Below, piece after piece: positions 8,156 to 16,623 of a stretch of 64,000 nt of DNA (position 1 is the stretch's first letter; each line of letters starts with the position of its first letter). The stretch lies in NCBI RefSeq assembly GCF_900602065.1, contig NZ_UWFN01000310.1, positions 124,001-188,000 of the forward strand. The letters run 5' to 3'. Origin of the DNA: Pseudomonas viridiflava (GTDB lineage: Bacteria; Pseudomonadota; Gammaproteobacteria; Pseudomonadales; Pseudomonadaceae). The position numbers and the translations under genes were made by a program. The notes under the pieces are model-generated. The model was given only the letters and a program-made list of their open reading frames with translations. It had not been told where the DNA came from and ran no database searches.

Positions 8156-9562
8156 TCAGTTTCGCCAAGGCCTCAGCCACAACGCCAGGCCTGCTAACAA
8201 CACCGCCCCATACGCACAACTCAGCCCCAGTTGCAGCCAGGTGTCGCTGATCGGATGCAGCACCAGCGCTGCCACTAGCATGGCGGCGGCACCCAGTGCC
8301 CATTGGCTTTGCCACTGCACAAAAGTCAGCAATTGCTGGCGGCGCATCAACAGCAGGCCGGTGATAATCGCTCCGGCCAGCGCGGCAATGGCAATGCCGA
8401 TCAGGCCAAGGAAAAACGGCAGCACCCCCAGCAGCAAGGCGTTGCACAGGTTGCCGATCAATTCGCAATTCAGCGGCATGCGGGTATCGCCCGCCGCGTA
8501 GGCATAGCGTGCCAACAAGGCATTCCATGCACCAAACATCAGTGGCACGGCAAACCAGGCGAGTAATTCCGGCAGCGGCCCGTCATGAGCCAGGCTGGGC
8601 AATAGCAAGACCACCAGCGCTCCGGAGGCGCCGATCAAACCGGCAATCGCGGGCAGGGTCAGCAAGGTGGCGCTGCTCAGTCCCTTGCGCAACAGTACAA
8701 GGCGCTGATCGGCCGCACTGCCGCTCATCAAGCCCAGCAGCACCTGATTGAGACTCATCAGGGCAATCAAGGGCAGATTGATCAGCTTGCGGGCCAGGTT
8801 GATCCAGGTCACTGCGCCTTCGCCCAGTAACGAAGCAACCATACGCTCCAGTAACGCCAAACCCTGGCTGGCAAGGTTGCTGCTCAACAGCGGCCCGATG
8901 CGTTGCAGCAGCTCCCGGCCAGCGCCGGGTTCGGCTTGCCATCGCCAAGGTTTCCAGCCCATCCGGTGTAACGTCGGCAGCAACGTGCCAGGCATCAGCA
9001 AACTGCCCAGTACGCAGGACAGCGCCAGGCCGACGGGTGTGGCGCCATGACTGGCAACGGCGAGGTAAATCACGGGCGGCAGGTTGAACAACAACGAGCC
9101 AAGCCCGGCCGTGACGAATCGTTGTTGGGCCTGCAGCGGCACGCACAACAATGCATGCAGCAAGAAGCCCGGTGCGCACCATGCCAGCCATTGCAGGCTG
9201 CTGCCTGCCAACGCGTAACCGCTGTCGTCCAGCCCCGGCCCGACGCCGCGTACCCACAATGGCGCGCCAAGGCTCAGCACCAGGCTCAGCGCCAGACCAC
9301 ACAGCAACAGGCGTGGCGCCAATGCATCCAGCCAGCGTTGTTGTGCAGGCAGATCGCGCTGTTGGTACAAGGGCAGCGCCGCTGCGCTCAACAAGCCCGC
9401 CGCCAGCGCCATACGCAGTGCTTCAGGGAGGAACATCGAGACCAGAAACGCGTCGCTTTGCGCCCCGGCACCCCACGCAGCCACCAGCAGCCATTCACGG
9501 GCAAACCCCGCGGCCAGGCCGGTCAGCGTGGCGAGGGTCAGCCACAGGGTTGAGCCGAGCAT
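8156..9562 (-). CDS. pslK: MviN/MurJ-family flippase of the exopolysaccharide operon (PslK-like)
   Basis: Polytopic inner-membrane protein of 468 residues with about 12-14 hydrophobic segments. It begins MLGSTLWLTLATLTGLAAGFAREW and contains AWGAGAQSDAFLVSMFLPEALR, the characteristic N-terminal MurJ/MviN segment. P. aeruginosa PslK has nearly the same length. As the last gene of the operon, its expected job is to flip the lipid-linked Psl repeat unit to the periplasm, rather than lipid II; the essential murJ would be elsewhere. It starts 9 bases after the acetyltransferase gene. Confidence 0.82.
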   Translation of the reverse strand: MLGSTLWLTLATLTGLAAGFAREWLLVAAWGAGAQSDAFLVSMFLPEALRMALAAGLLSAAALPLYQQRDLPAQQRWLDALAPRLLLCGLALSLVLSLGAPLWVRGVGPGLDDSGYALAGSSLQWLAWCAPGFLLHALLCVPLQAQQRFVTAGLGSLLFNLPPVIYLAVASHGATPVGLALSCVLGSLLMPGTLLPTLHRMGWKPWRWQAEPGAGRELLQRIGPLLSSNLASQGLALLERMVASLLGEGAVTWINLARKLINLPLIALMSLNQVLLGLMSGSAADQRLVLLRKGLSSATLLTLPAIAGLIGASGALVVLLLPSLAHDGPLPELLAWFAVPLMFGAWNALLARYAYAAGDTRMPLNCELIGNLCNALLLGVLPFFLGLIGIAIAALAGAIITGLLLMRRQQLLTFVQWQSQWALGAAAMLVAALVLHPISDTWLQLGLSCAYGAVLLAGLALWLRPWRN

Positions 9563-9571
9563 GCGTCAGCC

Positions 9572-10393
9572 TTAATGAAACAAAGTGAACAGGCCTTTGC
9601 CGCCCACTTTGTAGTTGAGACCGCGTGCCCGTTCGCCTTTGATCTCGGCGTTCGGCCCACCGACGATGGCATAGGGCGGGACAGGTTTGGAGACCACGGC
9701 CGCGCCGCCGACCACCGCACCTTCGCCGATTTCGGCGCCAAAAGAGAGCAGGGCGCGGCTGCATATCCAGGCGTAGTCATGGATATACACCGGCCCGCCG
9801 ACGGCCCAGAACTCCGGTGCCTGCAGGTCGTGACCGCCTGCGATGATCAAGACGTGGGAAGCGACGGTCACATGGTCGCCAATGATCAGGCCGCCGCGGG
9901 CATCCAGCTGGCAGTGCCAGCCGATGGTGGTGTCGTCCCCGATACGCAAGCTGTCGACGCCGAGGATTTCGGTGTTGCGCCACACGCTGGAGCCTTTGCC
10001 GATTTTAGCCCCGCCGATGCGCAGCCACGTCAGGCGCACAGTGTGGCTGGGGATCTTGCAGATCAGAATGTTGTACGCCTGTTCCCAGGTGCGCAGCATG
10101 CGGTCGCGCAGCGTGGGCCAGTTGATCCCGTAGAGGGGGATCAGCGCACCTTTCATTTCGCTGGACAGCAAGCGATAGAAACGCCGCGCCAGCGGATGTT
10201 CGATACGCGGTTCGATGTTCAGGTAGCTGATGAACGACAGCGTACGGCCCTTGATGGGCGTTTCGAACAGCACCTCGTTATCGAGCATCCACTGATAAGC
10301 GCTTTGCAGTTCTTCAAGTTCCACGCCCATCTTGCGTGCGTATTCAGGCAAGGCCAGGCGCAGGTCATGGGAGTGCATCAGACGGTGTTTCAT
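9572..10393 (-). CDS. Left-handed beta-helix acetyltransferase in psl operon
   Basis: 273-residue cytoplasmic enzyme of the hexapeptide-repeat (LbH) WcaF/NodL-like class. The C-terminal half shows the repeats: IGGAKIGKGSSVW, ILGVDSLRIGDDTTIGWHC, LIIGDHVTVASHVLII, then GGHDLQAP with the catalytic-type histidine, AEIGEGAVVGGAAVVSK and PPYAIVGGPNAEI. The N-terminal 120 residues are helical and of unknown role. The ATG overlaps the pslJ stop (ATGA), so it is co-translated. It probably O-acetylates the polysaccharide or its lipid-linked unit. P. aeruginosa psl has a membrane acyltransferase-like PslL near this place instead, so this is a different solution or modification. Confidence 0.8.
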   Translation of the reverse strand: MKHRLMHSHDLRLALPEYARKMGVELEELQSAYQWMLDNEVLFETPIKGRTLSFISYLNIEPRIEHPLARRFYRLLSSEMKGALIPLYGINWPTLRDRMLRTWEQAYNILICKIPSHTVRLTWLRIGGAKIGKGSSVWRNTEILGVDSLRIGDDTTIGWHCQLDARGGLIIGDHVTVASHVLIIAGGHDLQAPEFWAVGGPVYIHDYAWICSRALLSFGAEIGEGAVVGGAAVVSKPVPPYAIVGGPNAEIKGERARGLNYKVGGKGLFTLFH

Positions 10394-11796
10394 GATTTCG
10401 ATTCCTGCTCCGGTAATGGGTGTCGAACGAGGGCCGCCTGGGTTTTCAAGCGTTTTGCCTCATGCAGATTAATCCCCAGCATCAGCCAGAACACGGCGAT
10501 CAGCACGCTGGTAAAACTGAAATAGTGGTCGAACAGGCCGCTGGCCAAGGCCGCGAGCAAGCCGGTGGTGGTGCCGAGCCAGATGGCGTTGTCGTGGGTC
10601 AGGGTAATGAAGCCGTCCTCGGGGCGGGTTTCACGCCACCAACTGACAGTGACGGCAATGAACAGCAGCATCCCGGGGATACCCAGCTTGTAAATGAAGT
10701 TCAGCCACAGGTTGGAGATACCGAACAGCGTCGCACCGGGCACCGGCGGATCGATCTTGAAACCAATGCCCATGGGGAATTTGGCCATGGCGTCCGGGAA
10801 GTGGCTGTATTCCAGAAAGCGAATCGCTGTACTGGTGTCGTCGTTGGTGAACAAGCCCACTATCCGTTCTTGTAGCGGCGGGTAAAACATCAGCAGCAGT
10901 GCACCGGCAATACCGCCGCCCATGAGCACCCGGCCCATTAACGGCACGCGCTTGCGGGCCATCCACATCATCACCAGCATCAGGCTGACCAGCGCGCCGC
11001 GGGAACCGGTCAACAGCAGACCGATACCGCCCAGTATGGCGACCGCAAAGCCCAGTGATCTCGGCCAGCCGACTCGCGTCATGCCTATGCAGAATGCCAA
11101 GGGTACGATCATGGCCATGGCGCCACCCGCTACGTTGGGGTGCATCCAGGGTGTGCCCATACGGCTGGCCAACGACAGAAGGCTTTCATCCAGTACGTCG
11201 GTGCCGCCGTAACCGAACATGCCGAGAATCGGGATAATGTCGGCAGCCGTGCGGTTTTTTAGAAACACCGGAATCGACAACAGCAGCAATAGCAGGGTGC
11301 CGAGCAACAGTGCGCAGATCATCTGCTCCCGGTACTTCTGCTGATCCAGCAAACGCGGTACCAGAAACAATGCCGACAGGTTGAACAACCAGCGCACCCA
11401 GTTGATAGGGCCGTTACCCAGCGCAGTGATGGTCAGTTGCCCGACGATGAACGGCAAAGCGCTATAAAGCATCAGCGCGATCAGCAAGCGTTCCGTTCGC
11501 ATCAGCGCGGGCAATGGCGCTGGGTTGGTGAACATCCGGTGTGCCAGGTACGCAGCCCAGACCAGCATCAGCAGGGCCTCGGACACCGTGGTACGAATCC
11601 CGACATTGACTGTCGAGTAGGGCAGAAATGTGGCCAGCACGCCAAACAACAGCAGGCCGCGCAACGGTCGCCGAATCACCGTGGCAATGGCCACCACTCC
11701 GATCATTGCCGCCAGCACCTTGAACGCTGGCAGCAACCAGAACATTGCACCGAACAACAGGCCGAAGAGCAAGCCAACGGGCATTGCCAATGGCAT
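10390..11796 (-). CDS. pslJ: O-antigen polymerase/ligase-like membrane protein (PslJ-like, Wzy role)
   Basis: 468-residue membrane protein with roughly 11-12 hydrophobic segments and one large periplasmic loop containing MGTPWMHPNVAGGAMAMI. LLLTGSRGALVSLMLV is the typical Wzy_C (O-antigen ligase) domain motif with its conserved serine-arginine-glycine. In Psl synthesis this protein is expected to polymerise repeat units at the periplasmic side. Its ATG overlaps the pslI stop by one base (TGATG). Confidence 0.82.
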   Translation of the reverse strand: MPLAMPVGLLFGLLFGAMFWLLPAFKVLAAMIGVVAIATVIRRPLRGLLLFGVLATFLPYSTVNVGIRTTVSEALLMLVWAAYLAHRMFTNPAPLPALMRTERLLIALMLYSALPFIVGQLTITALGNGPINWVRWLFNLSALFLVPRLLDQQKYREQMICALLLGTLLLLLLSIPVFLKNRTAADIIPILGMFGYGGTDVLDESLLSLASRMGTPWMHPNVAGGAMAMIVPLAFCIGMTRVGWPRSLGFAVAILGGIGLLLTGSRGALVSLMLVMMWMARKRVPLMGRVLMGGGIAGALLLMFYPPLQERIVGLFTNDDTSTAIRFLEYSHFPDAMAKFPMGIGFKIDPPVPGATLFGISNLWLNFIYKLGIPGMLLFIAVTVSWWRETRPEDGFITLTHDNAIWLGTTTGLLAALASGLFDHYFSFTSVLIAVFWLMLGINLHEAKRLKTQAALVRHPLPEQESKS

Positions 11797-12896
11797 CAGC
11801 GCAACTCCTCGATCAGCTCGTCAAAGCGCTGGTTGAATGCTTTGGGACCGTACCCGGCAGCCCAGGTTTTCAGCGTTTCAGGGTCTTCTTTTTCCGCACT
11901 GGCCAGCTCGCCCATGAGCGTGATCAACGCGCCGGTGTCGTTCGGTGAAAAGCGTGGGCTGCCGGGCGGGGTGATTTCATCCAGGGATGAACCACTGGCG
12001 ACGGCGACCGGCGTGCCCACGCCCAGTGCTTCAACCACTGGCAGGCCGAAACCTTCTGCATAGGACGGCTGCCACATGCGGTCGGCCCGGGCGTAAACGG
12101 CGTGTAGCTCCGAATCGCTGATGTCGCTCAGGAAGTGCAGGCCGGGCAGGGCTTGCTGAGCCGGTGGCAGGTGTTCCGGCGCGCCGATCAGGATCAGGTC
12201 CGGTACATTTTCGAATTGCGTTCGCGCGCGTTGCCAGGCATCGATGAACCACGCCATGTTTTTGCGCGGCTCACGGGTGCCTACGCACAACCAGTAACGC
12301 TCGGGCAGTGTCCAGCCCAGCAGTTCGGAAGGCTCATCACTCCAGCCGCTGACCAGCGCGGGCAGTACGCGCAGTTTGTCGCGGGTTTCGGGGAACAGGC
12401 GCATGCATTCATCGGCGGTGAACTGTGACGGGGTCCAGATGCGATCAGCGACCCGCAGCGAGTGAGCAATGGACAGCCGATCGGTGACGCCGTAAATACG
12501 TGCCTTCAGCTGTGAGCCGTGACTGTTTTTAAGGGTCAGCTGGAACAGGTCCTGCAACTGCAGCACGTAACGCATGCCTTCCGGCTTGCGACCCAGAGGC
12601 AAACCCATGTTCATGTTGCAGATATACACCTGTACTTCTGCATCGCGCAGGGCTTTGGGCAGAAACAAGCCTTCAAAACGCAGCCGCTCGGGCAGCCGGT
12701 GGATGCCATTGAGAGGCGTGGCCCAGCGCGGACAGTGCGCCACACGGCGGATCGGATGCTCGAAAGGCGCCACGCTGAACAGTTGCACCTGGGTGTCGGG
12801 GTTGGCTCGCGCGGCTTCTTCCAGCGCAATGTTTTGCCGGCCGATGCCGCTGTTCGGGTAGCCGGTGGCCGGACGGTAATCAAGTCCTACACGCAT
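11796..12896 (-). CDS. pslI: Glycosyltransferase family 4 (PslI-like)
   Basis: 366-residue cytoplasmic GT-B glycosyltransferase. GIGRQNIALEEAAR lies in the N-terminal Rossmann domain. The C-terminal domain has CVGTREPRKNMAWFIDAW (phosphate-binding/donor region) and PSYAEGFGLPVVEALGVGTPVAVA, the classical GT4 EX7E motif binding the nucleotide sugar. It overlaps pslH by 10 bases. It would add one sugar (mannose, glucose or rhamnose in known Psl) to the lipid-linked unit; which one cannot be read from the sequence. Confidence 0.85.
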   Translation of the reverse strand: MRVGLDYRPATGYPNSGIGRQNIALEEAARANPDTQVQLFSVAPFEHPIRRVAHCPRWATPLNGIHRLPERLRFEGLFLPKALRDAEVQVYICNMNMGLPLGRKPEGMRYVLQLQDLFQLTLKNSHGSQLKARIYGVTDRLSIAHSLRVADRIWTPSQFTADECMRLFPETRDKLRVLPALVSGWSDEPSELLGWTLPERYWLCVGTREPRKNMAWFIDAWQRARTQFENVPDLILIGAPEHLPPAQQALPGLHFLSDISDSELHAVYARADRMWQPSYAEGFGLPVVEALGVGTPVAVASGSSLDEITPPGSPRFSPNDTGALITLMGELASAEKEDPETLKTWAAGYGPKAFNQRFDELIEELR

Positions 12897-14110
12897 GGGC
12901 GCGGCTCCTGTTTGGCTTTTACGGGGGACAGTCGAGTGTAGATTCGCTCCAGTTGAGCGGCGGACACCGACCAGTCGTGGTGGGTTTGCACGTACTTGCG
13001 TCCGGCCTCTCCGATCTGAGCCAGGCGTGCGGGTTGCTCAATGACTTCGGTGATGATTCGCGCCAGCTCCTGTGGGTCTTCGCTGCCCAGATAATGCTCG
13101 CCGTTGACCACGGCGAGTCCCGAACTGCCTTGCTCAGTGGTGACCACCGGTAAACCGGCCGCCATGGCTTCCAGTACTTTGAGCTTGGAGCCGCCGCCTT
13201 GACGCAGCGGGGCGAAAAATATCGCCGTGTTGTTCTGCAAGGCACGCAGGTCCGGTACGAACCCTTGAAACTCGATGCGCGGATCAGGCCAGCGTTCGCG
13301 CCACGAGTCGGGCAGGGCGAAGCCGCACACCACAAAACGCAGCGTGGGCGCGTGTTGCCAGACTTTCGGCATGATCTCGGTCAGTGCCCATTCGATGGCA
13401 TCCACATTAGGCCCGTACTCGTAGTTGCCTATGAACAACAAGCGATTGCTGTAGGGATCAGGCTTGACCTGGGCGTAGTACCCGCAATCGACGCTGTTGA
13501 CGACCACAGCAGTCGCCTTGCCACTGAGCCGGGAAATTTCCTTGGCGTCGTCTTCGGTTACCGCGATCAACTGATCGGCCTGACGAAAGACCCGGCTTTC
13601 CCAGTGGCGATAGCGCCAGCGATCAAATCTGGCGAACAGGCCAGCCCAACGCGGCAGCCGGTCGTAGCTGGTAGCACCCATGGCTGACTCGACATTGTGT
13701 TCAGTCATCACAAACGGTTTGCCCGATTGTTGCAGCGGCTTTTCAAACGGCTCGAAGCCATACGTGTGCTGAAGCTGGATCACGTCCCAGGGTTCTTCAA
13801 GCAGGCCTTCGAACACTTCGCTCAGACGTGGTGCATAGCCGTTGATACAGGCCAGCATCGGCGCCGGGGCCACAGCGATGGCCATCAGCGTCTTGGCACT
13901 TTTGAGCGGGCGGCGCGGCAACACGATCAGCCGCTCCAGCCACGGTTCCAGGGCGTCGCGGGTGCTTTGGTCGACATCGGTTTTGGACTGCACCAGCAAG
14001 GTGATCTGATGACCACGGGCGGCAAGGTTGCGCAGCAGGTGGTATTCCCGGGTTTTGCCGCCGCTGGTGGTTGGCCATGGCAGATAGGGTAGTGTCCAGA
14101 GAATTCGCAT
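12887..14110 (-). CDS. pslH: Glycosyltransferase family 4 (PslH-like)
   Basis: 407-residue GT-B enzyme. The N-terminus MRILWTLPYLPWPTTSGGKT carries the acceptor-side glycine loop, followed by VMTEHNVES. The C-terminal half has LLFIGNYEYGPNVDAIEWA and FFAPLRQGGGSKLKVLEAMA, the donor-binding motif with conserved glycine-lysine-glutamate. It starts three bases after the pslG stop. Position and length agree with PslH of P. aeruginosa. Confidence 0.85.
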   Translation of the reverse strand: MRILWTLPYLPWPTTSGGKTREYHLLRNLAARGHQITLLVQSKTDVDQSTRDALEPWLERLIVLPRRPLKSAKTLMAIAVAPAPMLACINGYAPRLSEVFEGLLEEPWDVIQLQHTYGFEPFEKPLQQSGKPFVMTEHNVESAMGATSYDRLPRWAGLFARFDRWRYRHWESRVFRQADQLIAVTEDDAKEISRLSGKATAVVVNSVDCGYYAQVKPDPYSNRLLFIGNYEYGPNVDAIEWALTEIMPKVWQHAPTLRFVVCGFALPDSWRERWPDPRIEFQGFVPDLRALQNNTAIFFAPLRQGGGSKLKVLEAMAAGLPVVTTEQGSSGLAVVNGEHYLGSEDPQELARIITEVIEQPARLAQIGEAGRKYVQTHHDWSVSAAQLERIYTRLSPVKAKQEPRPCV

Positions 14111-14113
14111 TGC

Positions 14114-15442
14114 TCAGGGTTTCCATTCCAGAATTTGCAGGGTCGGCTTGAGGGCCACGCTGATGCCTTGGGTATTGCTGTTACTGCCCAGTTCGGTGCG
14201 GACGCCGCTCAATGGATCGTGAAGTACCGCTGATTTGATCGCTGGAAAACTCAGGGTAGACCCCGTGGCACTCCAGAACATCAGCAGCCGTTTGCCGTCA
14301 CCGCGGGTCCAGGGCACGGCATACAGATCGTTGGGCACCGCGCTCACGCCCGGCGGATCGGCTGGCTCAAGCCGCGGACCGGTAATCGTCAGAAAATTCT
14401 TCAGCGCGGTGTAGACCGGTTTCGGATTGCCTTGCAGGTCAAGCAGACCGTAGGCCTGATCCCGGGCGCTGGCGCGTTCGTCCAGGTCGCTGAGGTTGAA
14501 CAGGAAGATCCGTTGATAGTCCAGCGCACTCATCAGTGCCAGGCGCCGCAACGTGTAGTCGGCCTGGCCTTGCAGGCCAATAATGGCCTGCATTTCCACC
14601 GGGCCGTTGTAGCTCGACCAGCCCCATTCGGTCGCCCAGACCTGTTGTACGCCATTGCTGTGCAGCAGGTTGTTCATGGCGTTCGCTTTGACCAGAAAAT
14701 CGCGGTCGGGCGGGGAGTCACCTTCAGGGTATTCGGAATACGGGTGGTAGGCGGCCACGATGTTTCGGGTGCCCAGACCACGGTCCAGCAACGTCTGCAG
14801 CATGTAACCCGACGTACTGTGCATCTGGCTGTAATAAGCCATGCCAGCGGTGACGATGGTCTTGTCCGGTTCGGCGGCACGGATGGCGTTGGCGGCGGTG
14901 GTCAACAGGTTGTCATAGGCCACCGGGTCCTCTTTGGGGAGCCAGATAATGTTGGGCTCGTTCCAGACTTGCCAGTTGTTGACCTGCGGATAGCGTTTGG
15001 CCAACGCCGCCATGCGCGCGGCGAACAGATTGAAGTCCCTCGGCGGGTACTGATCGCGGCTGGCGACGCCTTCCGGAGCGCTGCTGGCGTAAGGCGCAGA
15101 CCCGACCAGATAGGCGAGGATGTTGTAGTGATGGGTATTCATGGTCGCCATCGCGCCGTCCAGGTCACCCAGATCGAACTGGTTCTGCTCGGGCTCGATG
15201 ATCGGCCAGTGGATGGTCAGACGTACCCAGTTCAGGCCCAGCGCGTCCAGATGGTCCATCTGCTGCTGATACATGGCAGGTGAAAAATACTGGAACTGCG
15301 CGTTGACCCCCAGGAAGTCCTGCCAGGCCACCGCGCGAGGGGCGCGCAGAATGGTTGCCGCCTCGGCATCAGGTATCAGATCAGACACCAGTGCTGAACA
15401 CGCCAGAATACTTGCCAACCACAAACCCGCTGCTGATTTCAT
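14114..15442 (-). CDS. pslG: PslG-like glycoside hydrolase (GH39-type)
   Basis: 442 residues from the ATG at 15442, exactly the length of P. aeruginosa PslG; the open frame extends upstream but overlaps pslF and lacks a signal sequence. An N-terminal signal peptide or anchor (MKSAAGLWLASILACSALVS) targets the periplasm. The TIM-barrel has WNEPN with the likely acid/base E162 and WATEWGWSS with the likely nucleophile E272. In P. aeruginosa PslG hydrolyses Psl and tunes its chain length or release. The start follows the pslF stop as TGAgATG, so the two are coupled. Confidence 0.88.
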   Translation of the reverse strand: MKSAAGLWLASILACSALVSDLIPDAEAATILRAPRAVAWQDFLGVNAQFQYFSPAMYQQQMDHLDALGLNWVRLTIHWPIIEPEQNQFDLGDLDGAMATMNTHHYNILAYLVGSAPYASSAPEGVASRDQYPPRDFNLFAARMAALAKRYPQVNNWQVWNEPNIIWLPKEDPVAYDNLLTTAANAIRAAEPDKTIVTAGMAYYSQMHSTSGYMLQTLLDRGLGTRNIVAAYHPYSEYPEGDSPPDRDFLVKANAMNNLLHSNGVQQVWATEWGWSSYNGPVEMQAIIGLQGQADYTLRRLALMSALDYQRIFLFNLSDLDERASARDQAYGLLDLQGNPKPVYTALKNFLTITGPRLEPADPPGVSAVPNDLYAVPWTRGDGKRLLMFWSATGSTLSFPAIKSAVLHDPLSGVRTELGSNSNTQGISVALKPTLQILEWKP

Positions 15443-15443
15443 C

Positions 15444-16622
15444 TCAATCGGCCTCGCATGCCTGTTGGAACAACAAACGGAAGCGTTCGGCGGTCTGGCT
15501 CCAGACTCGCTGCTGCCCCAGAACACTGGCCTGTGCGGCCCATTGCGCAGCCCGTTCCGGCACCGCGCAGACTTCGTTCAATGCAGTACTCAGGGCTGCA
15601 ACATTGCCTTGAGGGAAAATCATGCCGTTGCCGTGGGAAACCTCTTCGGCAAAGGAACGGGCATCTGATGTGATGACCCCGCGTCCGCAAGCCACCGCCC
15701 AGGAGAGCGCGCCGCTGGTGCCGCGCAATTTCCCGAGCAGCTTCAATTTGCTGGATTCACGATAGGGTAGAACCATCACGTGGTGGGCCTGAATGACCTC
15801 TGCAATGGCATTCGCAGGCAGGTCCAGATCCCAGTCGATCAGGTCGCTCAGTTCGAGTTGGTTGATGCGCAGGCGTAACTGATCCAGATAGCTGCCGGAC
15901 GGACCGAAGGCCATTTCAGGCTCGCTGCCGCCTGCCAGCGTCAATCGCACCCGTGTGCGCAGTTGCGGCTGACGGGTGAGCAGGTTGGCGAGGGCATCCA
16001 GCAAGTCTTCAATGCCTTTGCCGCGATAAATAAAACCGAAATACAGCAAGCGCATGGGTTGTAACGGCGGCAGCGGGGCCGGAGGAATCGGCAGGTTGCC
16101 GTGGGCAATGACTGCCATTTGTTCTTCGCGCAACCCCATCCGCTGGCGCAGTGCAACGCTGCCCGCCTGTGTCAGCGTCACCAGGCGGGTCATGCTGCGC
16201 GCCAGTTGCCGCTCTTCGTACAGACAAAGAGGGTCGGCAATGACTGTGGCAATTTCCGGGAAGGGCGAGGGCAGCGAACTGGCTGCAGATAACGGCCACG
16301 GCAGCCTGGCCCGACGCCATACCAGACGCTCCGGATCATGCACGGTTGCGGTGAGTGGCAGTTGCGGGAAGCGCTGACGCAAGGTGCGCAAGGCATGAAA
16401 TTCAGCCAGGCGTCCGCCACCGATTTCGGCATGGACCAGATCAATCCCTTGCCAGTCGGTCTCGGCCACCCGCTGTACTGCGCGGACCTGATCGTTACCG
16501 ATGCCCGCAAGCGGCGTGCTGACGCGCACGCCGAGGCTCTCAAGCGCGTTCTTGAGATGCCCGGCGTAGTCGGCAATGCCATTCTGTTCGGGCGGCAGTG
16601 GTGCGAGGAGGGCAATGTGCAT
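15444..16622 (-). CDS. pslF: Glycosyltransferase family 4 (PslF-like)
   Basis: 392-residue GT-B glycosyltransferase, close to the length of PslF. The N-terminus MHIALLAPLPPEQNGIADYA has the acceptor-side motif. LYFGFIYRGKGIEDLLDALA marks the donor domain, and LPYRESSKLKLLGKLRGTSG replaces the usual EX7E segment by a related sequence. The start follows the pslE stop as TGAtATG. It is cytoplasmic and builds the lipid-linked repeat unit. Confidence 0.83.
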   Translation of the reverse strand: MHIALLAPLPPEQNGIADYAGHLKNALESLGVRVSTPLAGIGNDQVRAVQRVAETDWQGIDLVHAEIGGGRLAEFHALRTLRQRFPQLPLTATVHDPERLVWRRARLPWPLSAASSLPSPFPEIATVIADPLCLYEERQLARSMTRLVTLTQAGSVALRQRMGLREEQMAVIAHGNLPIPPAPLPPLQPMRLLYFGFIYRGKGIEDLLDALANLLTRQPQLRTRVRLTLAGGSEPEMAFGPSGSYLDQLRLRINQLELSDLIDWDLDLPANAIAEVIQAHHVMVLPYRESSKLKLLGKLRGTSGALSWAVACGRGVITSDARSFAEEVSHGNGMIFPQGNVAALSTALNEVCAVPERAAQWAAQASVLGQQRVWSQTAERFRLLFQQACEAD

Positions 16623-16623
16623 A

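Noticed and set aside
8156..9562. MurJ lipid II flippase
   Set aside because: Sequence family is the same, but it is the last gene of the exopolysaccharide operon at the pslK position, so a Psl-unit flippase is the better call.
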